Positions 1 to 11,720 of a stretch of DNA of 64,000 bases are shown here, in pieces. Below the pieces are notes generated by a model. It was not told the origin of the DNA, ran no database searches, and was given only the letters and a program-made list of their open reading frames with translations. The DNA is from Hydra vulgaris (Eukaryota > Cnidaria > Hydrozoa > Anthoathecata > Hydridae): contig NC_088930.1 in NCBI RefSeq assembly GCF_038396675.1, forward strand, positions 31,906,501-31,970,500, in the 5' to 3' direction. A program made the position numbers and the translations under genes. Numbering within the stretch: position 1 is the stretch's first letter; each line of letters begins with the position of its first letter.

Positions 1-345
1 AAACATGAAAGTTCTCCCCAATTAATTAATTACAATGAACACAAATGGAAAATTTGTGGTGATCTAAAAGTCATTGCTATACTTTTAATAATGCAATTAG
101 GGTATACTAAATACTGCTGCTTTTTATGTATGTGGGACAGTAGAGACAGAAGTTCACATTATATAAAAGAAGACTGGCCTGCAATAAATCTCAACGCAGA
201 AGAAAAAAATGTTATCGCTGAGTCACTTGTTGATCCAAAAGATGTTCTACTTCAACCATTACATATTAAGTTGGGTATAATAAAAAATTTTGTCTAAGGT
301 ATGAACAAAAAAGAACAGGCTTTTAGGTATTTGGGTCTGTTTTTT
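1..345 (+). pseudogene. 5' part of a split transposon-type gene (unnamed DLK/CxxC family)
   Basis: The frame is open from the left edge of the window to a TAA at 295-297, then resumes in the same frame until a LINE interrupts it after about residue 111. Visible motifs are KWKICGDLKVIAILL, a CCFLC cysteine pair, and LQPLHIKLG before the stop. I recognise the pattern as a recurring uncharacterised protein of arthropod and cnidarian genomes that behaves like a mobile-element protein; I cannot name a superfamily. The continuation of the same protein (FPKISDAK, IFVGPKIRHL) lies at 5,057-5,545 on the other side of the LINE. The in-frame stop and the insertion make this a pseudogene. The true N-terminus is outside the window. 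Confidence 0.6.
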
Positions 346-875
346 GTTTTTTTTGCCGTTAAATAATACATACAGTTTCAAAGCACATAAATAAAAATAA
401 ATATTGGCAGGGCAAGAAGAAGACTAATTTAGCCTTATCACCGAGCCTTATACTCACGTATTTAAAAAAACGGAATATTTAAATATCTATAGTTAACAAA
501 CTATTTATATAAAAAAAAAAAAAAAAGTAAAAAAGTAAAATAGATAACAATTCCTTACCATTTAAAGAAAAACTTAAAGAATAAAACTTTAAGGAAAGAG
601 TAAGATCATTTTTTCAGAATAAGAAAAAATAAATAAGATATTATCCTTTATTTAAAAATTAAAAATTTAAAGTAAGATTTAAAAATAAAAAGTAAATAAA
701 TTAATATACACCATAGAAATAACAAAAATAAATTAGTCAACTTCATAGAAATAACGTAAATAAATTAGCAAACGTCATAGAGGTAATACCATAATTAAGA
801 TAATAATAAAAAAAAAATGTTGATACACTCAGTGACACAATTTTGTATTAATTATTTTATGTATTTGAGTTTTAA

Positions 876-3800
876 TTAAAAAAAACATTTAAAATCGGAT
901 ATATTAAAATTCATAAGTAAGAATGCTTGTTTTGATTCATTTTTAAACTGCTCTATACTAGTTTTATGTGTATTTACAATTTTGGGAAACATTTTCCACA
1001 AGTAGCCCAGTGGGCACAGGACCTTTTGAACGTTCAAAAGACGTCCAAAACGTTCAATAGACGTTTAAAAGACGTCTTTTTTACGTCCTGTGCCCACCGG
1101 GAGGGTCCACGATAAAGAACTGAATATGAAGTTAGTTTTGAATTATATTTTGGGACAACAAAGTTGTTACTTGAAAATTTTGTTGGATATTTATGAACTA
1201 TTTTGTCAAAATAGGATTGAAATATTTTAGGAGATAATCCTAAATTTGTTTTATACATGAACATTAAAACTTGGTGTAAGTTGATTTTATATATATTTAA
1301 TGCTCCAAGTATATGCAGAAGAGGATCACAAGGTAGTGTTCTATTAGCTCCAAAAATTATTCTGCACGCGTGTTTTTGTTTACAGTACAATTTTTTTAAT
1401 TTTGTATGGTTTGTACTTGCCCATGCAATATTGCAGTAAGTTAAATAACAATGAATAAAAGAGAAATATAAACTTTTCAAAGAACTACTGCTTAAAAATG
1501 GTTTAGCCCTATATATCATTGCTAAATTTTTTGATATTTTATTTTCAATACTTTTTATATGTAAACTCCAACGTAAATGTTCGTCTAAGATTACGCCTAG
1601 AAAGTTTACTGAGTTTTCTCTTTTAATGTTAGTGTTATTGATTATTAGATTAGGCAATTTGATGGGAATATTTTTTGATTTATTAACTTTGTGGAACACA
1701 ATAAATTTGGTTTTATCCACATTTAGAGAAAGTTTATTACTTTTGAACCACTCATTAACTTTTAATAATTGTTCGTTTGTTGTTTCAAATAGTGTATTAA
1801 TATCACTGTGGGAGTAAAAAAGATTGGAGTCATCTGCAAAAAGAATACAATTTAATGGGTCTGTTGCTAAATTTAAATCATTAATATACACTAGGAACAA
1901 CAGTGGTCCTAAAATAGAGCCCTGGGGAACCCCACAAGTTACGGCAGTCGGAAATGTTTGTTTTTGTTCATAAACTATAAATTGTTTTCTATCGGTCAAA
2001 TAACTTTTGAACCAATGCAAATTGTTATTTTTTACACCATAGTGTTCAAGTTTTTTTATTAGTATATTATGATTAACGGTATCGAAAGCTTTTGACAGAT
2101 CAATGAAAACTCCTAAGGTAAAGTAGTTACTACTGAATGCACTTGATATTTGATTTACTAGTTCAATCACTGCATGCTCTGTTGAATTTTTTTTTGTGAA
2201 ACTAAATTGTTTTGAATACAGCATGTCGTTTTCTGATAAGTGATTAAAAAGTCTATTGTACATTATTCTCTCAAGTAATTTTGAAAAACAAGGTAAAATA
2301 GATATTGGCCTATAATTGGAAATATTTGAGTCATCTCCGGACTTAAATACCGGCGTGATTCGTACAATTTTTAGCTTTTCAGGGACGATACCTGTTTTAA
2401 GTGAAAGGTTAAATATGTGAAATAACGAGGGTTCTATTATATTATATACTGATTTTACAACATTAACGTTAATTTTATCAAATCCAGCACTTTTGTTAGT
2501 TTTAAGGCAAAAAAAAGGCGGTTTGCAATTCAATTAGTTTTAAATTAGGTTCATCCATGACTTTATCGTAACTTTTTAAATAAGATTCAAATGGTGTTGA
2601 ATTCATAGGAATTTTTAATGCTAAATTCGGACCAGTATTAGTAAAGAAGCTGTTTAGTTTTTCAGCAATAATTGATTTATCATAAATTGTGTTTTTATCA
2701 ATTGTTATTTTTTTTGGCAGAATGTTTCTCGCATAAATTTTTTTTCCTATTATTTCTTTAATTACACTCCATGTTTTTTTAGTGTTTCCAGTGGCTTTGC
2801 TTAATAGTTTTGCATAATAAAGCTTTTTTGAGTTCCTTTTTGTTTTTTCAAATATATTTTTATAATTTTTATATGTCATTTCGTTTTTATAAGTTGTTTT
2901 TTTCAAGTACTTATCATATAACTTTTGTTTTCTTTTTGAAGATTTTAGTAACCCGTTAGACATCCATGGAGTTAAAACAGTTTTGGTTTTTACAGTTATT
3001 TTTTTTTCAGGAAATGCTTTATCATATTGCTTGCAGAATTGATTTAAAAATAGATCATATGCGTTGTTAACGTCATGTGACTGCAATACCAAATTCCAAT
3101 CAACGTTGTCTTTTAAAAGATTTTGAAATTTTTTTTCCGAGTTTTCATTGATCTGTCGCCTAAATATAATGGATTGAGAAAGAATACTGTTAAATAATAT
3201 ATTGTTAGTAACTAGAAATGTTGGGAAATGATCTGATAAGTCAGTTTTGATTATGCCTGTGTAAAGACTGTTATTAAGATGGTTATTAGTTATTATATTA
3301 TCAAGAAGTGTAGAAGAGTTGTTAGTCACTCTCGTTGGCTTGTTTATTGACGGAATTAAATTATATTGAAGAAGAGTATTAATAAAATTGTTAACATTAT
3401 TATTTGAAGCATGGTTTATTAGATCTATGTTAAAATCCCCAACTAAGTAGGCATGACTTCGGGTTTTATTAACATTTGTTAAGAATGGTTTAAGATGAGT
3501 TTTAAATTTTTTTAAGCTAGAAGATGGAGGTCTATATGTGGCATTTACAATTATTTTTTTTGTGGTTTTATTTATTATTTCAATGCATAATGACTCACAA
3601 TCTTTTTCATTTACACAGAGATCGTGACGTAAATTATAACTAATTGAGTTGTGAACAAAAATACATACACCCCCACCAACACCAAAACCACGTGGTTGAT
3701 GAACTGATGAGTAATTAATTAGTTCAAATTGGGCATTTGTTTCACCACGCTTACACCAAGTTTCCGTTAGACAAATAATTTTAAAATCGTGTTTTAATTC

Positions 3801-4031
3801 ATCCAACAAAAACCTTAGATTTTCAAAATTTTTATTTAAACTTCGAATATTAATGTTTAAAATTGAAAAACTATTTTTATTTTTTTGAAGATATTGAGAA
3901 GATTCAATAACTGTATAGTATTGGCTTTCAATTTTTTGATTAAAGTTATTAGAGTCATCGACGTCACTGAGTGCGACATTTTCATCTAGAAATTCAATTA
4001 TAAAGTTTTCCTCTATTTTAAAGTAACACAT
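876..4031 (-). pseudogene. LINE ORF2: AP endonuclease plus reverse transcriptase, frameshifted and MITE-interrupted
   Basis: The 5' part (2,502-4,031) is an AP-like endonuclease with LNINIRSLNKN, CLTETWC, GDFNIDL and SDHFPTFL. The 3' part (from about 2,530) is a reverse transcriptase with NKSAGFD, NYRPISILPCFSKLLERI, FIDLSKAFDTVNH, CGVPQGSILGPLLF and the catalytic FADDS box. The two frames overlap at a run of T near 2,510-2,520, so a single-base slip explains the break. The MITE at 1,006-1,101 cuts the C-terminus; beyond it the frame resumes with LWKMFPKI and ends at a TAA near 876. No RNase H domain is seen. Such enzymes nick the target and prime cDNA synthesis there. Confidence 0.88.
1006..1101. 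mobile_element. 96-bp MITE inside the LINE reverse transcriptase
   Basis: Perfectly bounded by terminal inverted repeats: CCCAGTGGGCACAGGAC on the left, and GTCCTGTGCCCACCGGG as its inverse on the right. The interior has repeated GACGTC/AACGTT palindromes. The LINE coding frame is present on both sides, so this is a later insertion. A 2-bp AG flanks both ends and may be the target duplication. Confidence 0.85.
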
Positions 4032-4102
4032 ATATAATTAAACGCAAAAATAGTTAATAAAATAGTTAGGAATAGTTAAAAGAAAAGTAATAAACCAAAC
4101 TC

Positions 4103-4894
4103 TTATTGACACGGTTTCGGGATTTCTTTCGTTTTCTTAGACACCCACTCGCGTACAATCAGCTTATCATATGATATGTATGCAAATTTTCCCAGCTGCC
4201 GCTCAATTTTCATTTTTTCTCTAAGGTCTTTTCTTATTAAGTTCGTTTCGAAGCAAAAATCTTCGTTTATGTAGATATTTTCACCCTTTAATTTAGAAGA
4301 ATTTTTTAAAATTTCTACCTTATCTTTGTAGTCTAACAGCTTAATAATAATTGTGCGTGGTGTTTTTGCATCTCGGCGTCCACTAGGATGCGCTCGTTCA
4401 ATTCTCACATTTTTCACCCCTAGAGTCTCCTCAAAAAGTTTAATCACTTTTATTTCACTTTCAGACCATGTTTCATTTTCATTTTCTTTGATGCCTTTAA
4501 TCCTAAGGTTATTTCTTCGTGACCGATCCTCTATTTCCCTAAGTTTTTTTTTAAAGTCAATATACTCATCGTTTTTATGTGCTTCGGTTTTACAAAATCT
4601 TTTTTTTTCAATAGACTCAATATTATTTTTGACCTTTTTTTCGATAAGTTCCTCGTGAAAATTTAAACTTTCCTTTATATCAAATACATCCTTTTCCAAT
4701 CGTTTAATTTTTTCCATGCTGTCATTAATGTTTGTTTCAGCTTTTTGTTGTCGATCGCTCGTTATTTTTGCGTTCGCACTGATGAGTTTAAGAATATTTT
4801 CTTCTTGTTGTTTTATTAGTAATACTATATCTTTTTTGTACTCCGCAAACATTTCCTTGAACATTATTCGAATTTCACTAATGGTTACTGCCAT
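4103..4894 (-). CDS. LINE ORF1 protein (coiled coil plus L1-type RNA-binding domain)
   Basis: Uninterrupted 263-residue frame starting at the ATG for MAVTISEIRIMFKEMF. Residues about 10-100 are rich in K, E, I and L with heptad-like spacing, as expected of a trimerising coiled coil. Residues about 125-215 contain RSRRNNLRIKGIKE, IERAHPSGRR and PRTIIIKLL, the layout of the L1-type ORF1 RRM (Transposase_22 family). A basic C-terminal part follows (INEDFCFET, REKMKIERQ). The known role of such proteins is to bind the element RNA in a cytoplasmic ribonucleoprotein. ORF2 starts 71 bp downstream. The homologue at 61.4-62.1 kb begins with the same MAVTI motif, which supports this start. Confidence 0.85.
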   Translation of the reverse strand: MAVTISEIRIMFKEMFAEYKKDIVLLIKQQEENILKLISANAKITSDRQQKAETNINDSMEKIKRLEKDVFDIKESLNFHEELIEKKVKNNIESIEKKRFCKTEAHKNDEYIDFKKKLREIEDRSRRNNLRIKGIKENENETWSESEIKVIKLFEETLGVKNVRIERAHPSGRRDAKTPRTIIIKLLDYKDKVEILKNSSKLKGENIYINEDFCFETNLIRKDLREKMKIERQLGKFAYISYDKLIVREWVSKKTKEIPKPCQ

Positions 4895-4939
4895 ATTTAA
4901 TAATTAATATCATTTTTTATTTTTAATTTTAAATTTTTT

Positions 4940-4975
<36 letters not shown>

Positions 4976-5037
4976 ATTTCTTCGATCAATAAAAACACGT
5001 TTGAATGATAAATTTCTTCGATCAATAAAAACACGTC
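4976..5037 (-). repeat. Two ~35-bp tandem units at the LINE 5' end
   Basis: TTCTTCGATCAATAAAAACA occurs twice, 35 bp apart, between a poly-A tract (4,944-4,974) and the 5' boundary of the LINE. It may be duplicated 5' UTR, comparable to promoter monomers of other LINEs; the promoter role is inference. Confidence 0.6.
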
Positions 5038-5056
5038 TATTCACCGTAAAAGTTTT

Positions 5057-5545
5057 TTTTAAGAAACAAATTTCCAAAAATAAGTGATGCAAAAGTTGAA
5101 GAGGGTATTTTTGTTGGGCCAAAAATACGTCATCTTATAAAGAATCCTGCATTTGACGAAGTTTTGAAGGGGCTAGAAAAGGAAACTTGAAAAGCTCTTA
5201 AGGGAGTGATTTGTGGATTTTTAGGCAAAAAATGAGATTATAACTACATTCAATTAGTAACTTAGAACTTCTACAAAAATACCATCAACTTGGATATAAC
5301 ATGTCCCTCAAGATATATTTCCTCCACTCACACCTGGACTTCTCCCCCCCCCCCCCCCCTGAAGCTGTTAGTGATAAACATGAGGAATGGTTTCACCAAG
5401 TTATTTATGTAATAGAACAAAGATATCAAGGTCGTTAAAATGAGGCTTTGCTTGCAGATTACTGTTGGTTTGTGTGTAGGGATGTTCCAGAACTAGTCTA
5501 CAAAAGGAAAGCAAAAAGATCACGATCTCGTGACTATATCCCATA
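5057..5545 (+). pseudogene. 3' part of the split DLK/CxxC-family gene
   Basis: Continues the protein begun at 1-345: KFPKISDAKVEEGIFVGPK, then after a TGA KALKGVICGFLG, a second degraded stretch with NMSLKIYFLHSHLDF, VSDKHEEWFHQ and EQRYQGR, and a final ADYCW. The frame has several stops and frameshifts. A run of 16 C at 5,344-5,359 has expanded inside what should be a short proline-containing loop. The H-x2-E-x2-H pattern in the EEWFHQ region resembles the later acidic motif of the 43-45.6 kb gene. This is a decayed element protein; enzymatic function is not proven. Confidence 0.6.
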
Positions 5546-5559
5546 ATCATCTTTAAACC

Positions 5560-6480
5560 TATTAACTTGATGATCACGATTTCTTTGTTTAAAACTGTTA
5601 GAATATATCTGGAATAAAAAAAAATTAAACTTACTTTATAATACGCCACACTAAAGTTTAGCGTATTTCTTTTATTGTTACCGCTGACCTAGTATTTGTT
5701 TTGCGCGGACACCAAACAAAGAAACAAACGAACGTGAAGGCAAGTTAAATAAAATGTTGTAAATAATGCGCTGATAGAAATTTATAGAACAAAAATAATT
5801 TTTTTCTCTTTGAGGATTGGGGGCCCAGTTTCTTTCTGGGGTCCCAATTACCTGAGTCAGAATCAGAGCCCAGTGCAAGTCCTCGTACCCTCGTACTGGA
5901 ATAGAACTGGTTCAAAGTGATCTAAACAAGTTAAATGGGCTTTATAAAGACATCCAGGTTCTTAAAAAAAGGTTAACCATTAATTGGAATTCCATAACTG
6001 AAATATTGGAGAAAGCGTTTATTGTTTTTCCAGCTAAACGTAAAACAAGCACTTTTTTGTTTAACATCAACGATGTTTCTGATATAAAGAAATTTAAGAC
6101 ATGTGATAAATCAGAAATGGAAATAGTGTTAAAAATGTGCGAAATTTATTATTCATCTCAGACAACAGATTACTCAGATTATTTAAACATGAAAGTTTTA
6201 AATTAAAAAAAAAACTAAATATAAAATATTTAGAAAAATTAATAGTCTGTCAGCAAACTTTATATTAAAAAAAAAGAATAACAAAAACTAACACATAGTT
6301 TTAAGAAAAATAATAATAAGTGAAAAAGCTAAAATATCTCGTTTGCAGTTGTTGGTTGATGAATTAAAAGTAAAGCTAGATTTAGCGCAGTTCTCCGACA
6401 GAAACTTTGAAAAATGCATGAAATAAACTATTTTGATAATAAAAAAGCCGGCTCTACATTTCTTTGACCACAAATTCATG
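5560..6480 (+). other. Mostly featureless; one unrecognised possible coding fragment at 5,911-6,206
   Basis: The frame from about 5,911 reads continuously through LYKDIQVLKKRL, an internal ATG at 6,006 (MEKAFIVFPAKRK) and ends at 6,206. Its amino-acid composition is plausible for protein, but I recognise no family, splice sites or homologue in the window. The rest of this stretch is AT-rich with no supported gene. Confidence 0.25.
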
Positions 6481-6712
6481 AGAGAACATCAACCTAATAT
6501 TTAAGAGCAAAATATCCAAAAAAAAAGTTTAGTAACCATACATAAAAGTCTTAAAAAAATCAAGATTAGCTTTTCTTCTTTCCAAAAGTTTCCATGTGTT
6601 TATATGTTTCTCGAAAGAGACTCCACAAAACTACGTCTTCCTCACGCTGCCTAAAAAGGAGTTGAAAAAATAAGAACCAAAATTTTAGCATAAAAAATTG
6701 GTTCCGTAAATT

Positions 6713-6912
6713 AAAATAAGTAGATACGCGATTTTCGCGTATCTACTTATTTTAGCTATTGCCAGTAGTTTTGCTTACTTTGCATAACTTGCAATAGTAT
6801 AACCTATACTATTGCAAGTTATGCAAAGTAAGCAAAGCTACTAGCAATAGCTAATGTATATGCATAAATAATATATAAATAATAAATATATATATGCATT
6901 TTATAAAGCATT
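6713..6912. repeat. Compound inverted repeat (two adjacent hairpins), MITE-like
   Basis: Hairpin 1 has 19-bp perfect arms at 6,713-6,731 and 6,735-6,753 with a 3-nt loop. Hairpin 2 has ~47-bp arms at 6,755-6,801 and 6,805-6,851 with a loop of 3 and few mismatches. The right part (6,813-6,912) recurs as a single arm at 7,498-7,625, so it is a dispersed family. Confidence 0.75.
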
Positions 6913-7249
6913 ATTATATGATAATATCCACAGACGTAAAAACAGTATAGGCGAAGACTAAAGTCAAAATATTTTGATTCAATACCAAGACTAAGAACAA
7001 GACAGTTAAATGAGTCTCGGGACCAAGATTTAAGTCTCGAAACCAACATCTCTGATAATATCATATTATGATGCATTATAAAATGGATACATTTATCATA
7101 TTCTAACTATTGCAAATGTTATTTATGTTTGTATGTTTAGTTTGAATCATATTAAATGTGATGCATAATAAAAAACATATAATTTATAATCTTATTATAT
7201 ACAGAAAAGCAGAAGAATGCAGAAAATATTTTTTAATCAAGTTCGAAAT

Positions 7250-7910
7250 AGTTGTAACTCTACGAGTTAAGACGGCAATTTTAAAAGCGCAAAAAACGCA
7301 AACCATACAACATGAAATATGAAAAAAAAAACATGGTTCACCCATGGAGCTTCCATGGGATTTTAATTTTCGTGGAGATTCACCCAAGGAAATTCCATGG
7401 AATTTCTTTTTTCCATGGAAAAACCATGGTTTACTCATGGAAATCCATTGGCTCCAAGGGTATTCACGCAAGTCGCTAATATTATAGCCAACACAATTGT
7501 AAGTTATGCAAAGTAAGCAAATCTACTAGCTATAGCTAAAATAAGTATATGCATAAATAATATATATTTAAATATATAAACAATAAATATATATATATAT
7601 ATATGTGCATTTTATAACGCATTTATAGTGTTAATAAATAAATTGTAACTCTACGAATTGACGGCATCTTTAAAAGCGCAACATGAGCTATTAACAATGC
7701 AACATGAGCTATAGAAAAAAAAAACCATGGTTCACCCATGGAAAAAAAAACCCATGGTTCACCCATGGAAATTCCATGGGATTTCTATTTTCATAGAAAT
7801 TCACCCATAGAAATTCTATGTAATTTCCATTTTTCATGGAAAACCATAGTTTACTTATGGAATTCCATAGGTTTTCCATGGAATACCTATGGAATATTTC
7901 CGTATGGGAT
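7250..7910. repeat. Duplicated segment rich in CCATGG palindromes
   Basis: Two related blocks (about 7,250-7,460 and 7,641-7,910) both begin with TTGTAACTCTACGA, share AAAAGCGCAA, and then hold clusters of CCATGG (at least five in each) separated by A- or T-rich spacers. The two blocks are partial copies of one repeat. Short frames here are repeat artefacts. Confidence 0.65.
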
Positions 7911-7929
7911 ATTAATAATATTTAAAACA

Positions 7930-8377
<448 letters not shown>

Positions 8378-8626
8378 TATCGGACAAAACGAGTGCAACC
8401 AAATAATGCTAATTTAGTTTCTTTATATAAAAGTGCTGCAATTTTTTAATTTAGAGAAATAACTATGCAACTGTTTAGAGACAAAGTTCTTCAAGTTTTA
8501 TTCATCCCAAAGTTCATTATTTGTACACGAAAATTAATAAATTAATCAAAAGTATTAAAAAAAGTTGATTTCCTTCTGGACAAAACAAGTGCAACTCGAC
8601 AAAATGTATTTGTATGTATTTCGCTA

Positions 8627-10017
8627 TCAATATTTCGTGGCGAATCCTTTGTTGTCGATCACAGCCTTGCATCTTCGAGGCATAGATTTGATCAGGTGAT
8701 CAATGAAACTTTGTGGAATCGCTGCCCAGGCCTTTTGGATTTGTTCAAACAGTTGATCCTTATTACGAACACCTTCACGATTAATTCTGCGGTTGACGAT
8801 CTCCCACAGGTTCTCGATCGGGTTGAGATCCGGAGATTGAGGCGGCCAATCCATCACCGATAGGTGGTTGTCTTGAAACCACTGCTTGACTACTTTTGCA
8901 GCGTGTTTCGGATTGTTGTCTTGCTGAAAAACCCATTTTATTGGCATATTCCATTCAGCATGAGGTAACATAACATATTTCAGGATATTTTTATACATGA
9001 AACGGTCCGTTGTTCCATCGTTTCGATGTATTGGACCTAGACCGTTAGCAGAAAAACACCCCCCAGACCATTAAATTGCCTCCGCCATGCTACACGGTCT
9101 TATGGCAGTAACGTAAATCGAGGCGTTTTCCGGCCGGTCGACGTACACAGCAAATGCCATCGCTCCCAATGATGTTAAACTTCGATTCATCACTGAACAG
9201 GACAGTTCGCCATTTCTGTACATTCCAGTCAATATGAGATGTAGCAAACAGGAGTCTTTTCTTCTAGTTTTTTAGTGAAATCAGCGGTTTCTTTGCAGGG
9301 CGTCGAGAAAACAATCTTACTGTGTTACATTTACCCTGTGATGATACAATAATGCTCTGTGGAACACAACTTCTTGGTTGGATGTGGACTGTATTGATGT
9401 AATGAAACACTTGTTATATTTTACTTTTTCTATTGATGTTCTTTGATAAAACACTTTGATAAAACTCACTTGATAATACTGACTGATTGACTTCCATATA
9501 CTGACTGAATTATATGTCGATTTACATGTCTCTTATATAGTAAAATGAACCTGTGTAAACCTGTTCCGGAAGATTCTAGATGCTTCTTTTCAATGCTTCT
9601 GGAAGCTTCTGGATGCGTCTGGATGCTCTGAATGTTTCTGGATATTTCTAGATGCTACTGGATGCTTCCAGATGCTTCTTCTGGAAACTTCTGGAAGCTT
9701 CTGCATGCTTCTGGAAACTTCTGGAAACTTCTGGATACTTCCTTTAATTATTAAAAAACTTCCGTGGCGTTGACACGGACCAGACTTAAGAAAATGAAAC
9801 AAACCAAAAAAGTTGCACTTGTTTTGTCCGTAGAACGATATGTTTTGTTTTGTCCTGCAGAACGATACTTGGAACATAGTCTTGATATGGTCCATTTTTT
9901 CACGCGATATTTATCACAAATACTTTTTTGTGACATTCCACTTACGTAATTGCCAATAGTTTTCTTTCTTAGTTCCAATCCAAGACTGTCGGGAGCCATT
10001 TTTGCACTTGAAGTCAT
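8627..10017 (-). pseudogene. Tc1 transposase, disrupted
   Basis: The N-terminus (about 9,840-10,017) reads LELRKKTIGNYVSGMSQKSI then KWTISRLCSKY, the paired-like helix-turn-helix of Tc1 transposases. The catalytic part follows at 9,000-9,320 in shifting frames, with RRPAKKPLI, LFSDESKFNIIGSDG and MVWGCFS holding the first aspartate. A 123-residue open piece (8,627-8,998) has QQDNNPKH and DWPPQSPDLNPIENLWE, the second D and the final E of the DD34E triad. Between N-terminus and catalytic part lies a ~500-bp copy of the element's own upstream region, which abolishes the gene. Confidence 0.9.
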
Positions 10018-10532
10018 AAAAATAATAAAAATAAATAATCACGCTTCTCAAGGCTTACCTTGTTACATTTACTTTGTGATGATACAATAATGCTCTGTGG
10101 AACACAACGTCTTGGTTACATGTGGACTGTATTGATGTAATGAAACACTTGTTGTATTTCACTTCTTGTATTGATGTTCTTCGATAAAACACTTTGATAA
10201 AACTCACTTCGATAAACTGTCTTGATAATACTGACTGATTGACTTCCATATACTGACTGAATTATATGTCGATTTGCTTGTCTCTTATATAGTAAAATAA
10301 ACCTGTGTGAACCTGTTCTGAAAGATTCTAGATGCTTCTTTTCGATGCTTCTGGATGCGTCTGGATGCTTCTGAATGTTTCTGGATACTTCTGGATGCTA
10401 CTGGATGCTTCCAGATACTTCTTCTGGAAACTTCTGGATACTTCCTTTAATTATTAAAAAACTTCCGTGACGTTGTCACGGACCAGACTTAAGAAAATGA
10501 AACAAACCAAAAAAATTGCACTTGTTTTGTCC
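9323..10532. repeat. ~0.5-kb direct duplication inside the Tc1 element
   Basis: 9,323-9,829 and 10,062-10,532 are the same sequence with minor differences, from GTTACATTTA to the inner box TTGCACTTGTTTTGTCC. Both contain short degenerate tandem repeats of TTCTGGATGC, with more units in the left copy. The copy at 9,323-9,829 sits inside the transposase gene. Confidence 0.9.
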
Positions 10533-10734
10533 GCTGCAAAATGGCACTTGTCAACGAAATTCTTCCTGTGTGCTGTCACCTGATTGCTCATGTCATGACA
10601 TGCTATGACTCCAGACTCCTGAACTGTTTGCTATGGTAGTATAGTTCGTTTCGTTTTTAAGACATGTAAAATTAGGAACACTTTTCAGCATTGTTCGATG
10701 TTGGTTGCAAATGTTTTGTCCAATACTGTATATA

Positions 10735-10808
10735 TTAGTAGAATCTCACTTAACAAAAAATTTTTTCATTTTATACTGTGTTTCATCAATAAAGACTCAT
10801 CAGAAATG
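10735..10808. repeat. One arm of a foldback MITE (family of 48,632-48,785)
   Basis: AGTAGAATCTCACTTAACA followed by TGTTTCATCAATAAAGAC and CATCAGAAATG matches one arm of the perfect foldback at 48.6-48.8 kb. A shorter piece is at about 17,866-17,926. All three lie next to TA-rich tracts. Confidence 0.65.
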
Positions 10809-10809
10809 A

Positions 10810-11042
10810 ATGATCAAATAAATAAAACTTTAATTTATACTAAAAATTAAAATACAGGAAGTCGTAAATGTCTTAACTACTGTAAGTTTTATAAAAAGAA
10901 TTCTTTAGAAATGATTACTTATGCTTTTTTTTAGAAAATGTTTTTTTAAAAAGGGGGGTTTGAGCTCAATTATTTTTGTGTTTAAGTTTCGAAACTTATT
11001 TTCGTGCGTAATATTTAACAGTTTTTTTTTACCTTAATATTT
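10810..11042. other. No feature seen
   Basis: AT-rich, with homopolymers and no supported frame. Confidence 0.5.
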
Positions 11043-11330
11043 AACAGTTATCTAAAATAAGACGGTTAAAAATCCTATAAAATCTTATTCCAACATTTAG
11101 TTATCCGTGTGTATCTAAGAAAAGTGGTTGTTAAGCAACGTAGGTATCCATAGCAATTAAATAAAAAAAATAACTTTAATATAAAGTTCAACCTTGTATT
11201 GTTTACTCGTACCAAATTTAGTGAATATAGCACTCGTAAAATATCTGCAAATATCAAAATAGGTTGTTCCTATGCAAATTAGGACTCTGTTAAAATAAGT
11301 ATCCATAGCAAAAAAACGCTTTACTGAAAC
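11043..11330. repeat. Dispersed repeat, copy 1
   Basis: Shares blocks such as GTTGTTAAGCAAC, GGTATCCATAGCAATTAA and ATATCAAAATAGGTTGTT with 37,395-37,545 and 50,640-50,960. No ends or target duplications are clear. Confidence 0.65.
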
Positions 11331-11499
11331 GCTGTTTCAGTAAAGTAAATATTGCATCATTTAAAGAACAACTATCAAAACTACATTGGAAACATAAAAA
11401 TTTTTCTTCGGAAGCAAATGTGGTTTATGACTCATTATTTAGAATGAGTTTTTTTTTCTTTAGTATGAAGTTAATAATGTAAACTTCCCACAATGCAAA

Positions 11500-11720
11500 G
11501 TTAACTTAAACAAAAAAAGCCTAAAGTCACCATGGATTACCAAAGAACTCAGGAAATCTTCCAAAGTTAAACAAAAATTGTATACAAAGTATTAAAATTC
11601 AAACAGATAAAAATGAGGAATTTTATAAAAATTTTGTACAGCTTTTGAAAGTCAAAAAAAAAACTTGAAAAAAAATTCTATCAAACTTATTAGAGAAGTA
11701 TATGTAATATTTTGATATAT
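11500..11720 (+). pseudogene. LINE fragment (linker region after the endonuclease)
   Basis: Decayed frame with PWITKELRKSSKVKQKLYTKY, comparable to PWMSNGLLKSSKRKQKLYDK of the 5' LINE but on the opposite strand. Stops and indels are abundant. It is only a scrap; no reverse transcriptase follows. Confidence 0.55.

Larger units (their letters stand above)
355..5051 (-). mobile_element. Non-LTR retrotransposon (Jockey/CR1/L2-group LINE), nearly full length
   Basis: A minus-strand LINE with ORF1 (4,103-4,894), ORF2 with AP endonuclease plus reverse transcriptase (876-4,031), and a 3' UTR to about 355. The 3' UTR shares a stretch around a TTATCACCGAGCC motif with the second LINE copy near 59.3 kb. 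Candidate target-site duplication: G followed by eight T at 346-354 and 5,052-5,060; because it is homopolymeric it could be coincidence. The element splits the gene flanking it on both sides. A 96-bp MITE interrupts the end of the reverse transcriptase. The only other visible defect is one frameshift in a homopolymer near 2,510-2,530, so this is a young copy. Confidence 0.85.

Noticed and set aside
346-354. G plus eight T as a firm LINE target duplication
   Set aside because: Homopolymer; the same string could arise by chance or from the element tail, so it is given only as a candidate.
4353-4907. Plus-strand frames of 101 and 63 codons opposite LINE ORF1
   Set aside because: Antisense shadows of ORF1; composition is that of reversed K/E-rich codons.
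5401-5878. Minus-strand frames of 82 and 66 codons
   Set aside because: Overlap the decayed plus-strand gene or low-complexity DNA; no recognisable protein.
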